The notes under the pieces were generated by a model. The model saw only the letters and a program-made list of their open reading frames with translations, was not told the origin of the DNA and ran no database searches. From positions 48,538,727 through 48,602,726 of the forward strand of contig NC_089781.1 in assembly GCF_040412425.1 (NCBI RefSeq): a DNA stretch of 64,000 nucleotides, in the 5' to 3' direction. Positions 10,917 to 24,592 of the stretch are shown one piece after another; the first letter of the stretch is position 1, and every line of letters starts with the position of its first letter. The stretch comes from Macrobrachium rosenbergii (lineage: Eukaryota > Arthropoda > Malacostraca > Decapoda > Palaemonidae). The translations under genes and the position numbers were made by a program.

Positions 10917-12900
10917 TTTATACATATTTCTGCTGTTCGCCCACGATGCATTTATTTGTAGTAATATCAGATGTACCAAGGCAGGAAAGGACAGGTGTAT
11001 TGGCAGGGTCGCGTAGACAGTTCAAACTTTAACATTCGTTTTTAGCAAAGAACTCAGTAGCATTAGGGATTTAACCCCCATAGGAAAATTTCCATAATCA
11101 ACCTTATGATAGGTGGCCTTAAGCTTTTACTTGTTCTCTTTGGCGAATGTTTTTGACAAAGTTTCAGACCCCGAGGGCATGAACGGACGACCCTGTTTTG
11201 TCCAAACTGGGTCGGACAGAGAGAGAGAGAATCCGGCCTCCACAGCGAGCGCACGAAATGTGTTTCGGTCCTCCAATCTTCTGCCTATCGTCTTTATATA
11301 TTAGTGAATTGTGAAGACTGCTATTATCAAGACTTCCGATCATCCGTTGTATGCACAAACAGCCTGTCGTCCACGGTAAGTCTGATTTTGGTTCAAAACT
11401 TCGTCGATTTACTAGAGTCTTTTTCTATATTCATGTTTCTTTGTTTCATTCTTTTGCCACCATAAAAACCCCAAGCCCATTTCGCTTTCACAAAGTCTAG
11501 ATTAACCATAATTTATATTGTTTAGTGACATTCAACCATTCCAGTGAATTAACTAGGAAGTAGGGAAGGTTAAGCAAGTCATTTTATTCTTTATGCTGCC
11601 TTGTGTCTCGAATCCCTTGTTCGGAAGAGCCGTTGTGTTTTCAATACCATATTAACGAGTAGAGATTGACTGCGTCCGAAGGCGGGCGACGTTTATCATA
11701 AAGTCCTTATTCACTGAATATTTCTTTTGTGCCGAGAATAGCTCCTCGGCTGGTGACCTTGAGTGTTTAAACGGCTGTCTTTGAAGTTAATTTGAAGCTT
11801 CATTGACAGGTTACGTGTGTCCTTGGCACGCAGGGCCTTATAGAAATTACGCAAATCAAGTGATAAACTCATCAGCCAAGTCTCACGCGTAACATTGACG
11901 ACCTTGCATAGGATCTAAGTAAATTTTAGAGAAAGAATCTGGAGAAAAGAAAAGTAATTACAATTAATTCCAAAGAGAAAAGTCAGATATCTCATTTAAT
12001 TTTACTCTTCCAAACAAGGAGACAGCACAAGGCATAATAATAATGAGAAGAATAGTTAGAATACCAGGTATAATTAAGAATTAGCATAGGTATAGGAAAA
12101 GTGTGCACTGAAGGCAGAGCAATTCATAATTTATAAAATCTTCAGAAAGAGCATTTTTACCGTGTTCGGATATTGTGGGTGCTATTTTCCTCGGCCAAAG
12201 GACAATGCAGGGTGATTTCTTGTAACGAGTTAAGTCATCCAATCACATATCCTAAAGACCGAATTTGCGAAGTTCATTTCATTTTCACAAAGTAGTAATC
12301 GCGATTCGGCAATTCCGATCAATATTGTGTTCATATAGCGGGAATCATTTCGAAACACCATGTCACTGAAAGAGCACACGAACGGAAATAGTTAATTTTA
12401 CCATAAAATGTACCTTTTAGTAACGTGAATTTATGCGGGTCGGACGGCAGGGATAATTCTCGTTCAATGTCTGTGCGAGAAATACGTTAACAAAAGACGC
12501 AAAGGTCGCCTAGTATTTTCGTTTTCCATCCTTAACGTAAAATCCTTTAAAGTTTGGTATATCTAGAGTAAATCTGGATGCCTGCATTTGTTTAGTTCGT
12601 TGTTTTGAATTTTGTGCTAAAGGGGATTCACCAGCCATTTTGGGGTTCAGTTGACCGCTCCTGTGTCCGCCATCTTGAGACCTTTATTGTCACTGTTTGT
12701 GTTAGGTCGCCTCCTTAAGCCACTTTTGGAACTACTTTCTTCGGCGTAGTAGATCCACCTCGCAATATCTTAGCTAGACAGACTCCGGTAGATAAAACCA
12801 AGATATAATTTAGTCAGGGAACGATAAGCCTTAGTTAGGATTAATACAAATAAGTTCCTATACAAATACCCGACGTAAAGCAAAATATATAAAGAAAGAA
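10917..12900 (+). repeat. 5' LTR of element B
   Basis: It begins at the TACATATTTCTGCTGTTCGC equivalent of the 3' LTR start. The first 970 bp match 16,999-17,964. The right end is approximate because the 3' copy is truncated. The stretch up to about 12,900 also aligns with the 5' LTR of element A. No coding region was seen. Confidence 0.7.
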
Positions 12901-13072
12901 CTTACAATTTTACTCCAACTCATTGTAGATGTCGTCTGGTTAAGATTGTTAAAGACAATCCTCTCGTTGCAAGACGACGTATCTGCATTTCATTAACCCT
13001 GCCAATTTGTGCACTGGGAAAATTTTTTTTACTTAAACTGTTCTCAAGCAGAAAAAAAAAATTGGCTGATTG

Positions 13073-13155
<83 letters not shown>

Positions 13156-13878
13156 CAAGTAAGCCTAATCGAGTGTGTGTGACCCTCTTCAAAGAAAGAA
13201 GGGCCGACACCGGGACAATTAATTTAATTAAACCAAATAAAAGCAACACCTTTGTCCCACAAGTAGATGAGGGCAAGTTAAAAGCTTAATTACAGTGATA
13301 AACTGTTGGTCACGAGTGAGGCCTGCTACCCATACCGAAGCAAAACAGTAGCTTTTCACCCTCTGAATTAAGAAGGGGTTTAGCACTGTGTACTGGGACC
13401 AGCCACTCACGAGGATCTTTAAAGAAAAGCAACCAAATTCACTTTATTCCACAGTGCCAATAATTTGCAGCACTATCATCAACTGAATAAACTTACTTCT
13501 CTCTCTCTCTCTTTTATTTTCCTCTTTACTCTCATTCAATTGTTACACTCTGCTGGGGTAGAGTGCATTTCCTCCCATATAGCCTAGTTGGACTCAAGTA
13601 AAGGGTTCCTAGGAACACACTGGCACCATAGTGCCACCAATCAAGCAACTAGAAAAGATAAACAAAACCAAACAAAAGGGAACACAGAAGAGAAAGTCCT
13701 TCTGGTAACTAACCTGCACCAGTGCCTAAGGATACTGAGTGCCACCAGTGTGACCTTTACGCGGCACACCTGACCAAAGTGCCACCTTTTGAAAGGGTGC
13801 CACGTCACTGAAGGGACACTTCCTTGCTGCCCAAGTACGCCCAGTCGACCCGGTTAGACGCCCTTCCTCCACAGAACC
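12901..13878 (+). other. Noncoding leader of element B
   Basis: No gene seen. It contains a (TC)n run at 13,077-13,148 and a shorter one near 13,499-13,511. It contains repeated short phrases such as AGTGCCAC around 13,630-13,800 that also occur in the leader of element A. Confidence 0.6.
13077..13148. repeat. (TC)n microsatellite
   Basis: Pure TC dinucleotide run in the leader of LTR element B. The Arg-Glu frame on the minus strand is a shadow of it. Confidence 0.95.
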
Positions 13879-15450
13879 ATGGCAGCAGAGACTTATAAAG
13901 CCTTCCTGGATCTGGGGACGGCGGCAAGTCTCACCGGCTCGGAACTTACCACCTGGGTCAAGGAGCAAGTGGACGACTTGGCCAAGTGGGAGAAGGAAGA
14001 AAGATTCCAATGGAGGAGGTAAGAAGCCGAGCAGAGGCAGCTAGAAGAAGACAGAGAGGAAAGAAGAAGACAGCATGAGTTCGCCCTCAAGGAGAAGGAG
14101 CTTGAGCTGGAACGAGCAAGAATGGAGAATGCCGAAGCTATGGCTAGACAGCAAGCCTCCAGCCCTACACCTGCTGCACCAAATGCTCCAATTTCGAGCA
14201 TCAATTCCCTCATCCCCAAGTGGACTGAGGACGAGCCAGAAGCATGGCTGGAGGAAATCGAGGCTCTCTTCAATAATTACAGCACCACGGAGACAGAGAG
14301 AGCCTTAATACTAGCCAAGCATATGGAGGGAAAAGCCAAGGCAGCGCTTCGCTCACTGGAGAAGAGCCAGAGAGGCAACATGGCGGAAGTTCGTAGAGTC
14401 ATTACAAAGGCCTACGAAATAATCCCAGAGAAATGGAGACAGCAGTTCAGAGGTCTTGCCAAGGAAGTCGGCTGGTCCTGGACCGAATGGGCTGTCACAA
14501 GACCCAGTCTGGTACCCGCTGGTTCGACTCCTTGGCCTGCACGACGTTTGAGGATCTTTTCAATCGGACCATGCTAGAAGACCTTTACCAATGTGTGCCT
14601 GGGCCCCCTGCTGTATATCTTAACGATAAGCAGCCCACCACACTTATGAAAGCCTGCTGCATGGCCGATTCGTGGGAAACTTTTAGCCAGTCTCACAGCA
14701 CCTCTCAGAAGTGCATCATTCCACCAGCCTACCTCTCGAACTCCACTCGCCCAAAGAATGGACTGCCGAGCAAGCCTACGTGCACCCACTGTAAGAAGGT
14801 GGGGCACGCTGAAGCTGAGTGCCGATTTAAACTAGGCACTAATAAGCAGCCTACTACCACCAGCCAGAACTCCTTTCCCGATTCATCCACTCAGCCCTCT
14901 CCTCCAACAGTTACTGCAGGCCACCGAGCCCATCCAAGAGGCCCGTGCAAATCCTGTGGTGCTGCCAGCCACTACAATGCTGGATCTCCGGCCTGTCCAC
15001 GTCATGTCCCCACCAAAAAATTTGTCAACCTCATTAGCACCTCATTTTCTGCGGCCGGTTTTCACAAGATCCATTACCACAAGAGACTGGGAACCCAGTC
15101 CATCTCGGTGGCCCCTCTTCAGAGCACTAGCCTGACCGTGACCCTTCCGGTCACAGTAGACACTGCGGCAGACATTAGCCTGATCACCAGGCCCAAGTGC
15201 CAGCCGGTGCCATGATTGACAAGAAAACCCGGTGAGAAATGAAGTGGATAGAAGGCCACACCATTACTGTTCCCACAGTCCAGCTCCAGGTTATGACACC
15301 TTGGGGCAAGCTACCCCACCGCCTTGGTGTGGTGGGTGGAATTCGGCCCAGAGTGGACTTCCTGTTGGGTCGGGATCTTCTCTGGGGAAGCCCGTTACCA
15401 ACGCCATTTCGCAGCCATGCTACTTCCTCCACGGAGGCCCCGTCTGAAGA
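13879..15450 (+). pseudogene. Gag and retropepsin of element B, lightly broken
   Basis: The start at 13,879 gives MAAETYKAFLDLGTAAS. A TAA at 14,020-14,022 interrupts a Glu/Arg-rich coiled-coil-like stretch where element A has a Tyr codon. A one-base deletion near 14,488 (relative to A) moves the frame, and Gag resumes to 15,215. The core has LIPKWTEDEPEAWLEEIEAL. The nucleocapsid part has a canonical zinc knuckle CTHCKKVGHAEAEC (CX2CX4HX4C) and a second Cys/His cluster CKSCGAASHYNAGSPAC. The protease begins at LPVTVDTAADISLITR, with DTA where retropepsins usually have DTG or DSG. Its C-terminal signature VDFLLGRDLL is in the next frame (from 15,239). A frameshift near 15,190 and a TGA near 15,230 separate the two halves. 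The single aspartate would pair with that of a second subunit, as in other retropepsin dimers. Confidence 0.78.
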
Positions 15451-16294
15451 ACCCGATAAGGACAAAACTCCACCTTCCGCCCACCGAAGTGGTCAGCGGA
15501 AGGGACACACACTGAACCATAATAGGCCTAGTTCTCTCCAGTCGCGAAGGACTGGCCCACAAAGAGGTCCTCCCTCTGCCCGAAGAGATATTCAGGAGGA
15601 GCAGTACCGCTGCAGGACATGCAAGCGGACAGGCCACTCCACAAATTGGGAGGGCTGTCCAAGAAAGCAACGCCCAGTGGACGCCCCCGAGCAAGACTCT
15701 TGGAGAGGCTACGATCTCCTGCTGGGGCAGGAATCTCTGCCGCAGCCAAGTTCAAGTCGTCCGCAAGGTATGATACCTCTGGACCCCTTGTCAGGCATGC
15801 CTGACCCTCAACTGCTGCCAGTGCCACTTGCGAGCACTGAGCAGTGCCACGCTCCGTCCATCACAGACGTTGAGCTATCACTCAAAAAGGCCCCTATGCC
15901 GGATCTAAATAATGAGGCGAATCCTCCCCCGGGAGATTCAGGATTCCCCATGCCTTTGATCATCGCAACCGGAGAGCCTCCAGCACCCGAGACTTCTTCT
16001 TCACCAAATCTGACTCCACAGGATGAACCCCTGGAGGATCAAAATGTTACACCGTCTCTGGAAGACCAGGAACTGGCCTCCTCGGACACAGAAGTTGAGA
16101 TCGCTCTCACTCTGGTTGTCGCAGCAGCCGGATTAGGGAGCCCTCCTGTAGCTTATGAAGTTGCCCCCGACATCACGCCCGCTAGCCCTTCTGGCCTGTC
16201 CCCAGAGTCGGTGCCCTCATCACCTCCTAGGCCTGATACTGATAGGCCTTGGAGGAACCCGAAGAAGAAGAAGGGGCAGAAGAGAGCCCAGTAG
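15239..16294 (+). CDS. Protease C-terminus plus zinc-knuckle and acidic tail
   Basis: A 351-residue open frame. Residues 1-60 are the C-terminal half of the retropepsin (GHTITVPTVQLQVMTPWGKL, then VDFLLGRDLL). At about residues 120-140 there is a Cys/His motif CRTCKRTGHSTNWEGC (CX2CX4HX5C), so a zinc knuckle lies after the protease rather than before it. The rest is rich in Pro, Ser, Glu and Asp and ends in a Lys-rich stretch, RNPKKKKGQKRAQ. The same layout is visible in element A. The position where reverse transcriptase should begin is occupied by this low-complexity region. What the tail does is unknown. Confidence 0.65.
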   Translation: MKWIEGHTITVPTVQLQVMTPWGKLPHRLGVVGGIRPRVDFLLGRDLLWGSPLPTPFRSHATSSTEAPSEEPDKDKTPPSAHRSGQRKGHTLNHNRPSSLQSRRTGPQRGPPSARRDIQEEQYRCRTCKRTGHSTNWEGCPRKQRPVDAPEQDSWRGYDLLLGQESLPQPSSSRPQGMIPLDPLSGMPDPQLLPVPLASTEQCHAPSITDVELSLKKAPMPDLNNEANPPPGDSGFPMPLIIATGEPPAPETSSSPNLTPQDEPLEDQNVTPSLEDQELASSDTEVEIALTLVVAAAGLGSPPVAYEVAPDITPASPSGLSPESVPSSPPRPDTDRPWRNPKKKKGQKRAQ

Positions 16295-16998
16295 TTGTTG
16301 AGCCATAAGCTCATCCTGGCACTGGTGCCCCCTCGGCACAGTGCCCTACCATCTTAGAGTGATCCTGGCCCCTTGCCCAGAGGAGGTAGCCAGTGTGATC
16401 TCTTTTTCTTATACATAGCCTAGACCACATTAAGTACGGTACATCAGATTAGTAGACTTGTTCCTTCCACTTACCACCGAGCCGCAGTAATCACGTAAGT
16501 AGTGTAACTAACTTCAGATAATCTTAACTATTATGAAAAGAGCCCCTATGCTCATGACACGCATGGCCCAAGATCTCAGTGAGGCAAACATTTATCATAT
16601 GAGGCAAACCTCATGAATTAACTGGTAGTTACTAATTGTATTAAACACAAATAACTTAGTAATTTAGTTAGAACATTCACTCTTATGCTAGTGCTACGGT
16701 CAGGTTAGGTTAGGTTAGGCTAGGGAATACCATAGAATGTACCAGTAGGCTAGGTCTAAAACATCACGATTATAGGAGGTAGCATTAAATAACCGTAAAC
16801 ACCTTCCAGTACTGTTAGAATTAGGTAATGATTGAAGCTCATATCCTATCTAGGGTTAGGTAGATCCGTAGCTAGGTAGGCTACAGAGGACAAATCTGCT
16901 CAGGGGAGAAGGGTAACCTAATAGAGCTGAACAGCTTGCTTAGTACAGACCTTCACGCCCGAAAGGGGAGTGAAGGCCCTCTTAAGGGGGGGAGCTTT
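16295..16998 (+). other. 3' noncoding region and polypurine tract of element B
   Basis: No gene recognised. It aligns with 6,245-6,943 of element A. It includes three short TTAGG copies at about 16,703-16,718 that look incidental. It ends in a TTAAGGGGGGGAGC run directly before the 3' LTR, the probable plus-strand primer. Confidence 0.6.
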
Positions 16999-18844
<1,846 letters not shown>

Positions 18845-18910
18845 AGTCTAGCACCACCCCAGGCTTGGCATGCCAAAGCAGGGGGAAACCAGATACTGGG
18901 AGGGAACATT

Positions 18911-18995
18911 GGGTGACACAGGGCCTCCCTCAGAAATAGATTTTCCTTTGTCAAAATCCCTTTCTGAGTTCGTCCCTGTGTCACCTGGTGAAATA
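18911..18995. repeat. DIRS-1 internal complementary region
   Basis: The first half (GGGTGACACAGGGCC to TTTGTCAAAATCCC) is the reverse complement of the outermost bases of the 3' terminal repeat. The second half (TTTCTGAGTTCGTCCCTGTG to GTGAAAT) is the reverse complement of the outermost bases at 26,815-26,850. In DIRS elements this segment is thought to bring the two ends together to form the circular intermediate. Confidence 0.85.
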
Positions 18996-19449
18996 GTAAA
19001 GGAGAATCATGCCAAGCCTGCCAAGATACAAAATAAAAACAAAAGGTGATCATGAACAAAAACACATGCTATGAACAAATTAGATTTAATATGCGATCTC
19101 AGCAAAGCAAAGATAAACAAATTACAGGAAAATACGGGTGGAACAAAAACACCCAACAATACAATAATATAGATAGGTACACATAAATTATACATAAGGG
19201 AGTACATAATATACCTTAAACAATATCAAAATGTGAGGTACACAAAGCATAAAATAAATTAACACAAGTGCCTCTAGGCTTAAATCTAAATACACAGCAT
19301 AACAGAACATAATCACCAAGACAAACAATAATAATAGCAATACTAGTATCAATATTGAGGAGCAAGGCAGTGAGGCATGATTGAACCAGGAGAACAGGCA
19401 GAGAAATAAATGAGGCAGGCGGGCGGGGGGAAAGGATTAGGGTTAAAGA
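18996..19449 (-). other. 3' noncoding region of DIRS-1
   Basis: AT-rich sequence between the internal complementary region and the end of the recombinase frame. No gene seen. Confidence 0.6.
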
Positions 19450-20800
19450 TAATTAAGGATAATTAAGGTGGGGGGATGACACTCCCCACAGCCACTGTAG
19501 AGAATTTCAGAGCTTCAGTGATTTTAGATAGTGGCGTTTAAACACTAGAGGTGATTTCATCCCGTTATACTTGGTAAGTTCAGCAAAATCCATATTATGA
19601 AAATAATTAATAGAGGTAGCTACCGCACGGATATCATGAACCTTAGGAACTGAATCCGGGTTGGCCTGTTTAATGAAATACAGAATTTGTTGTCTTATAG
19701 CATTCAGAGAGAGAGAGTTCCACCTTTTTCCCTGATGAAAAGAGGACCCGACATACACTGAGGAGTTCTTTGTAAGTAAGCCTTTAAGGTAAAGACTGGG
19801 CACAAGGAGCGGTCCTGTGGAAGAGGCACCACCTTCCAGGGGGACCACCTGTCCTGAGGGTCTTCATTTTTCGCTAGAAACGTAATATCAGGGGAAAGGA
19901 GAACTTCTCCCGACGGGAGGAAATCAATGTGATCATCACCTCTAGAGAGAGCAGACAGCTCTGAGATTCTGGCACCTGAAGCTAAGCTAATCAAAAACAA
20001 AGTCTTCCTTAACAGATCCAGATAAGAGCATTGTGAGTTATCAATATCAGAGGCCAACTTTAGAACATCGTTTAGAAACCAGGTAACCGAATGTGGGCGT
20101 GTTACCGGTCTCAAACGGGCGCATGCTCTAGGGATGGAGGAAAAGTATGAATCTGTAAGGTCAATCTTAAAGCCATACAAAAATACCTCTTCAAGGCTGA
20201 TTTAGCTGTAGTAATAGTGGCCGGAGCTAGGCCTTTTTCAAACAATGATCTAAAGAACGTAACCGCTAGGTTAGTTGTCATAGTCTTAGCTTCAGATGCC
20301 TTCAAAAAGAATGCTAATTTTTTGACTGCTGAATCATATTGCCTGAGAGTAGAATCTCTCTTATCGGATTCTAGAAACAGAGTGTTAACGGGGTCAATGT
20401 TTGCTCCCTTTTTAGCAGCAAATTTTATAAAGTCCACAAAACTAGGGCATTTTGAATTCTTAAGGAAGCTGACACAGTCTTGGTTTGTACTACTTGGGTC
20501 ATTCTGGGTTTGGGTATCCGATGACACCGCAACTTGAGCTCCAGAAGCAGAGGGAACCAGTTGCTCTTCGGCCAATGGGGGGCTACCAGGGCTAGTTGGC
20601 CCTTGAATGACCTGAGTTTGTGTAGTACTTTCAACAACATGTTTATTGGGGGAAACAAGTAGATCCTCTCCCAATTGTTCCAATCTATAGTCATTGCGTC
20701 CGTGGCGTAGGCATGGGGATCCAGATTGGGAGCCACATAACAGGGAAGCTTGTGATTGATCTCTGTGGCGAACAGATCCACTTGGAGTCCCAGAACCCGG
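19450..20800 (-). pseudogene. DIRS-1 tyrosine recombinase, frameshifted
   Basis: This integrase-like enzyme would insert the circular DNA copy. The N-terminal part includes DCVSFLKNSKCPSFVDFIKF and LFLESDKRDSTLRQYDSAVK (about 20,490-20,310). A frame change occurs near 20,180 after AKSALK. The catalytic part has the first Arg in SGARISELSALSR, then HDIRAVATS with the His and second Arg. The nucleophile Tyr is in VFKRHYLKSL. NGMKS stands where DIRS-3 has MGWKS. A one-base loss near 19,515 ends the frame early at LKL. The N-terminal part overlaps the RNase H frame, as in DIRS-3. Confidence 0.85.
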
Positions 20801-22300
20801 CGGCATATCCAATTGAACGATTCCCCGTCCAGAGACCACTCCGTCTCCAACGGAGTAGTTCTGGACAGGGAATCCGCCACCACGTTTCGCACCCCCGCAA
20901 GGTGGGTGGCTGACAGATGCCAGCCGTGCTTGTTCGCCAGGGAGAAGATAGCTAACATCACCTGATTTACGCGACCCGATTTGGAACCGCCCCTGTTTAT
21001 GCAATGAACCACCACGGCGCTGTCTAACACCAGCCTGATGTGAATCTGGCTGGCGGGGCAAAGTTTCTTCAGAGTTAGAAACACAGCCATAGCTTCCAAG
21101 GTGTTTATATGGAACTGTCGAAACATTGTAGACCATGTCCCTTGTACTTTTTGTTTTGGTGAGTACCCTCCCCAACCGCTTAATGAAGCGTCTGTGTGGA
21201 TTACCAGAACTGGGGGAGGAAATTGAAGGGGACAGACTTCGAAAGGCTTTGACTACGGACCATGGTCAAGTCTTGTCTTCAAGATTTGCGGGATTGAAGA
21301 GACCCTGTCTCTGAGCCTGACATTGGCTCGTCTCCGCCACACTCTGTTTATGTCTTTTTATCTTGCTTTCAAGAGCAGGTCTGTTACTGAAACAAACTGA
21401 AGAGAGCCGAGAATCCTCTCTTGAGACCGGCGGGATGCCGCTTTGCCCTTCAGAAATTTTCTGGTAGCGGCGGCTATCTCCCTCCGCTTGGCCAGCGGAA
21501 GGGATAGCCTGTACGAGGTTAGGTCCCACTGGAGACCGAGCCACTGAAACCGAGACTCCGGAGTCAGGCGGGACTTCTCCCTGCTCAATTGAAAGCCTAA
21601 GGACTCCAGGAACTCGATCACTATAGCTGTAGCCTTCCGACACTCCTGTATGGATGGGGCCCAAATTAACCAATCGTCCAGGTATGCTACTAGAGAGATC
21701 CCCCGGGACCGTAGCTGCTGAACAACTGTTTCCGCCAGCTTCGTGAATATCCTGGGGCTATATTGAGCCCGAAGGGCATGACCCTGAAGGAGGTAGGCCT
21801 GTTTCCTAGTCTGAAACCCAGGAAGGGAGAGAAGTTCCGCGCGAACCGGGACGTGATAATAAGCGTCTAAAAGATCGATAGAGGTGGTGACGGCTCCACG
21901 CGGCAGTAGAGTCCGTACTTGGGCAACTGTAAGCATGCAAAATTTGTCGCATTGTATGTAGAGATTTAGACGCGACAGATCTAGAATCACTCTTTGCTGG
22001 CCGGAATCTTTCTTGGGGACAGCGAACAGCCTGCCTTGAAATTTGAGGTGCCTCACTTTCTTTATTGCTCTCTTGTTGAGAAGCTCCGTCACAAAAAGTC
22101 CTGTAGAGCTTTGGAGGAGGGTTGATGAAACCTGGTCAGAGGAGGAGGGTCCCTGATCCAGCTCAACCCAGGCCCTTGGACACAATGCTGTGTGCCCAAG
22201 GACTGAAGGACCACTGGTCTCTGAACCAGTATAGGCGTCCACCTACCTGACTGGTCTCAATGGGAGGAAGCAGGTTTGTTCCCTCTACCATGGCCACTTC
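20425..22300 (-). pseudogene. DIRS-1 reverse transcriptase-RNase H, frameshifted
   Basis: The RT part is at about 22,242-21,358, with VILDLSRLNLYIQCDKF, the first catalytic Asp in VTTSIDLLDAYYHVPV, and the YLDDWLIWAP box. Between them the frame slips and returns (the region reading KQAYLLQGHALRAQ should be a PFGL-type motif). The RNase H and the following conserved region are at 21,126-20,425, with LVLDSAVVVHCINRGGSKS, HLAGVRNVVADSLSR, LFATEINHKLPCYVAP and LVAPHWPKSNWFPLLLELK. The RNase H start is in another frame near 21,200-21,170. The enzyme copies the element RNA and removes it. The copy is inactive. Confidence 0.85.
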
Positions 22301-24592
22301 TCCCCTGGGAGACGGATCCAGCTCTACCTCTGTAGGGAGCTCGGCCTCTAACCCCCCTTGCGCTTCTATTAAGGCCATGAAAGACCCCACGGCCTTCATA
22401 GGTAGGGTTGTACGCCGGTGAGGAGACGTACGTAGGCGCAGCAAGGGATTGGGCTGGTTGAACCAGCACATACTGTTGGGGTTGAGCCTTGGAGGTGGAC
22501 GGTTGGTTCACCGTTGAGACCGGAACTGCCTGAACTACTGTCTGGTGTTGTGGTCTCCTATGCCTTCTATAACGTTTCCCAGGCTTATTCTGGGAACCGC
22601 TAGACTCCGGGGCCTTCTGCTTAAAGGCGGAGATACCCCACCAGGAGCGCAGACTCAGGTTGGCCCTGGTTGCCTCGCCCAGGACACCGGAGACTTCGTC
22701 TTCTGGGAAAAGATTTTCCCCCCAGAACGAGCTCTTCATGAGCCTATTAGGCTCATGACGAATGGTGGCATCAGTGAAGAAGATGAACTTACGGCAGTTC
22801 ATCTTTGCCACCATGAAGTCGTACAGGTCCGACTGGAACCCTGCTAACAGGGATTTAGTCAGGACCTGAAACAAGGGCTCTCAGCAAAGGAGACGGCGGT
22901 CGCTTCTGAAAGGCACAGCAAGTTCAAAGACCGGCTCAGACGACACTGTGCCTCGAACTCAGCCTTCAGGAGAGCTTCCGGGATCTTAGGAAGCTGCTCA
23001 CTAAACTGGTTCGACACGCAATCTGGCGCCCAATTTACCAACAGTAAATGTGGACGGAGCGTCCTTCCAGAAGTCATCACCCCTGGGAAGATCAGAGATG
23101 TAGGGTCTGATTCCTAAGCTGAGGCAAGGGTTTGCCATCCAAGTAAGCGTGGAGCGGGCGTTGCGATAGCAACTTTGTTCAGGCAGGGAGTGGGTAGGTT
23201 ATCCCCGAGGGAAAACATCGTGTAGTTGCGCTTGAAGGGGGTAAACTTCATGTTCTCCGCCCGCCACTCGGAAAAGGTGCGCAAGAGAGCAGATTGCGCC
23301 TGATCCCTAGGGAAGATCACTGTCTCCTTAGGGACCTTGTCTGAGCGTACCCAAGCTTCCTCCGTCAGCCTAACGAAGCCTGGGTAGGGGGGCAAGAGAT
23401 CCGCCGGGAAGAACTCCAGCTCCTCCAGGCGTCTGGTACCTAGTCCTTCAATGGTCAAGGTATCCTTGTGGCGAATAGCGCGAAGAGCGAAACGCCACGG
23501 GTTCCCAACATCAAAAGGAGGGAGGGTAGCAGTGTCAGGGATCTGGTATTGCGGTCCGGCCCCACCGGAACTTGCCATATCGGCAAGAAGATTCTCCTGA
23601 CTCTGCAGCCTCTCCGTCAGCTTAGAGAGCTTGGCCTCCACCTCCGAAGAGAACTTCTCAAAAACATCCCCGCAAACGCCTCAGGGTCAAAGGCAGACTG
23701 GCGAGGAGGGCTGGGTCTGGCCGCCTCTTACTCGCTCCTTTGCCCGAGGTACCTGGTTTGCTCCCGGAGGCCACAGGTTCCAGCAACCTTTGGCTTCGAC
23801 GGGGAAAGGGGATGCCTTGTGGGAAGACGAGGACTTGAAGCCCTTCGCCTTCCACGGAAGTCTTCAACTTGGGGACAGTAGATGGAGCGCTGTCCTCAAG
23901 ATAGAAGACTTAGCAAAGCCCTGGAATGAAGAGACAGAGGATGAAGGGGGAATCAAAGAGGGCGCCCGCCCCACTGCCTCACTTACCTCTCTACCTACCT
24001 GGTCCTGCTCGGTGTTCATGGGCTCCAGGTCCAAGTCCAGAGCGGCGACGCCCTCCTGAAACCTCCTCCGCGTAAAGGGGATCTTCTAGGAGTGGCTGGG
24101 TCACGACCCGGATCTGCTCGATGATAGGTGCGGCCACATCAGCAGGAGGTACGGCCGCAGCGATCCGGGCCCTTCTCTCAAGCAGATCTCTCAGCTTCCC
24201 GTCGAGGACATAGGGCTTCCCGACAGGACATTCCTCCCAAACCCAGCCACCCAGGTGCGGAGAGACTCTAGGGCCTCCTTCTTGGAGGACTCATTGGCCT
24301 GAAAGGGGGAGCAGGGAATCAAGGAGGGGCTAATATACTGTAAACTATATAAGCGCTAAAACATAAATATAGCAACGCAGCAAACTGTAACTATCATGAA
24401 GAATGAAAGAAAGCAGCTTACCGACTCGTCCTGGATGCACCCACAAAGCGCGAAGCAAACCTCACAGCCCTCCGGATGCCAGACGATTAGGTCATCAAGC
24501 CGGACCGCACAGCCAGCGTGGGTCCGACACACCACATGCCCGTAGGGTTGGTGAAGGGTGGCGGTACACCTGGGCTCCTCACAACGAACAGT
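22257..24592 (-). pseudogene. DIRS-1 Gag, multi-exon and frameshifted
   Basis: Exon 1 (24,592-24,422, 171 bp) encodes a Cys/His module (TVRCEEPRC, then GHVVCRTHAGC, then WHPEGCEVC). It follows an acceptor ending CACTTACAG and precedes the donor TCG|GTAAGC. Intron 1 is 24,421-24,299. Exon 2 is 24,298-23,999 and ends at the donor CAG|GTAGGT. Intron 2 is 23,998-23,921 and ends TTCATTCCAG. Exon 3 runs from 23,920 through a basic region, then a helical stretch (LSKLTERLQSQENLLADMAS), a conserved core (TIEGLGTRRLEELEFFPADL; VIFPRDQAQSALLRTFSEW) and an Arg/Gly-rich tail (RGVRGRAPYRGRAGSVSQGR). Exon sizes and splice sites match DIRS-3. Frameshifts are visible near 23,890, 23,650, 23,100 and 22,860. 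Confidence 0.7.

Noticed and set aside
10527..10980. Long Ile-Tyr reading frames on both strands here and at 17,876-18,603, 26,796-27,257, 34,024-34,455 and 42,876-43,198
   Set aside because: They are translations of (TA)n and have no other content.
16703..16718. TTAGG copies resembling the arthropod telomere repeat (also CCTAACC at about 3,168 and 25,818)
   Set aside because: Only two or three units, inside transposable elements, so incidental.
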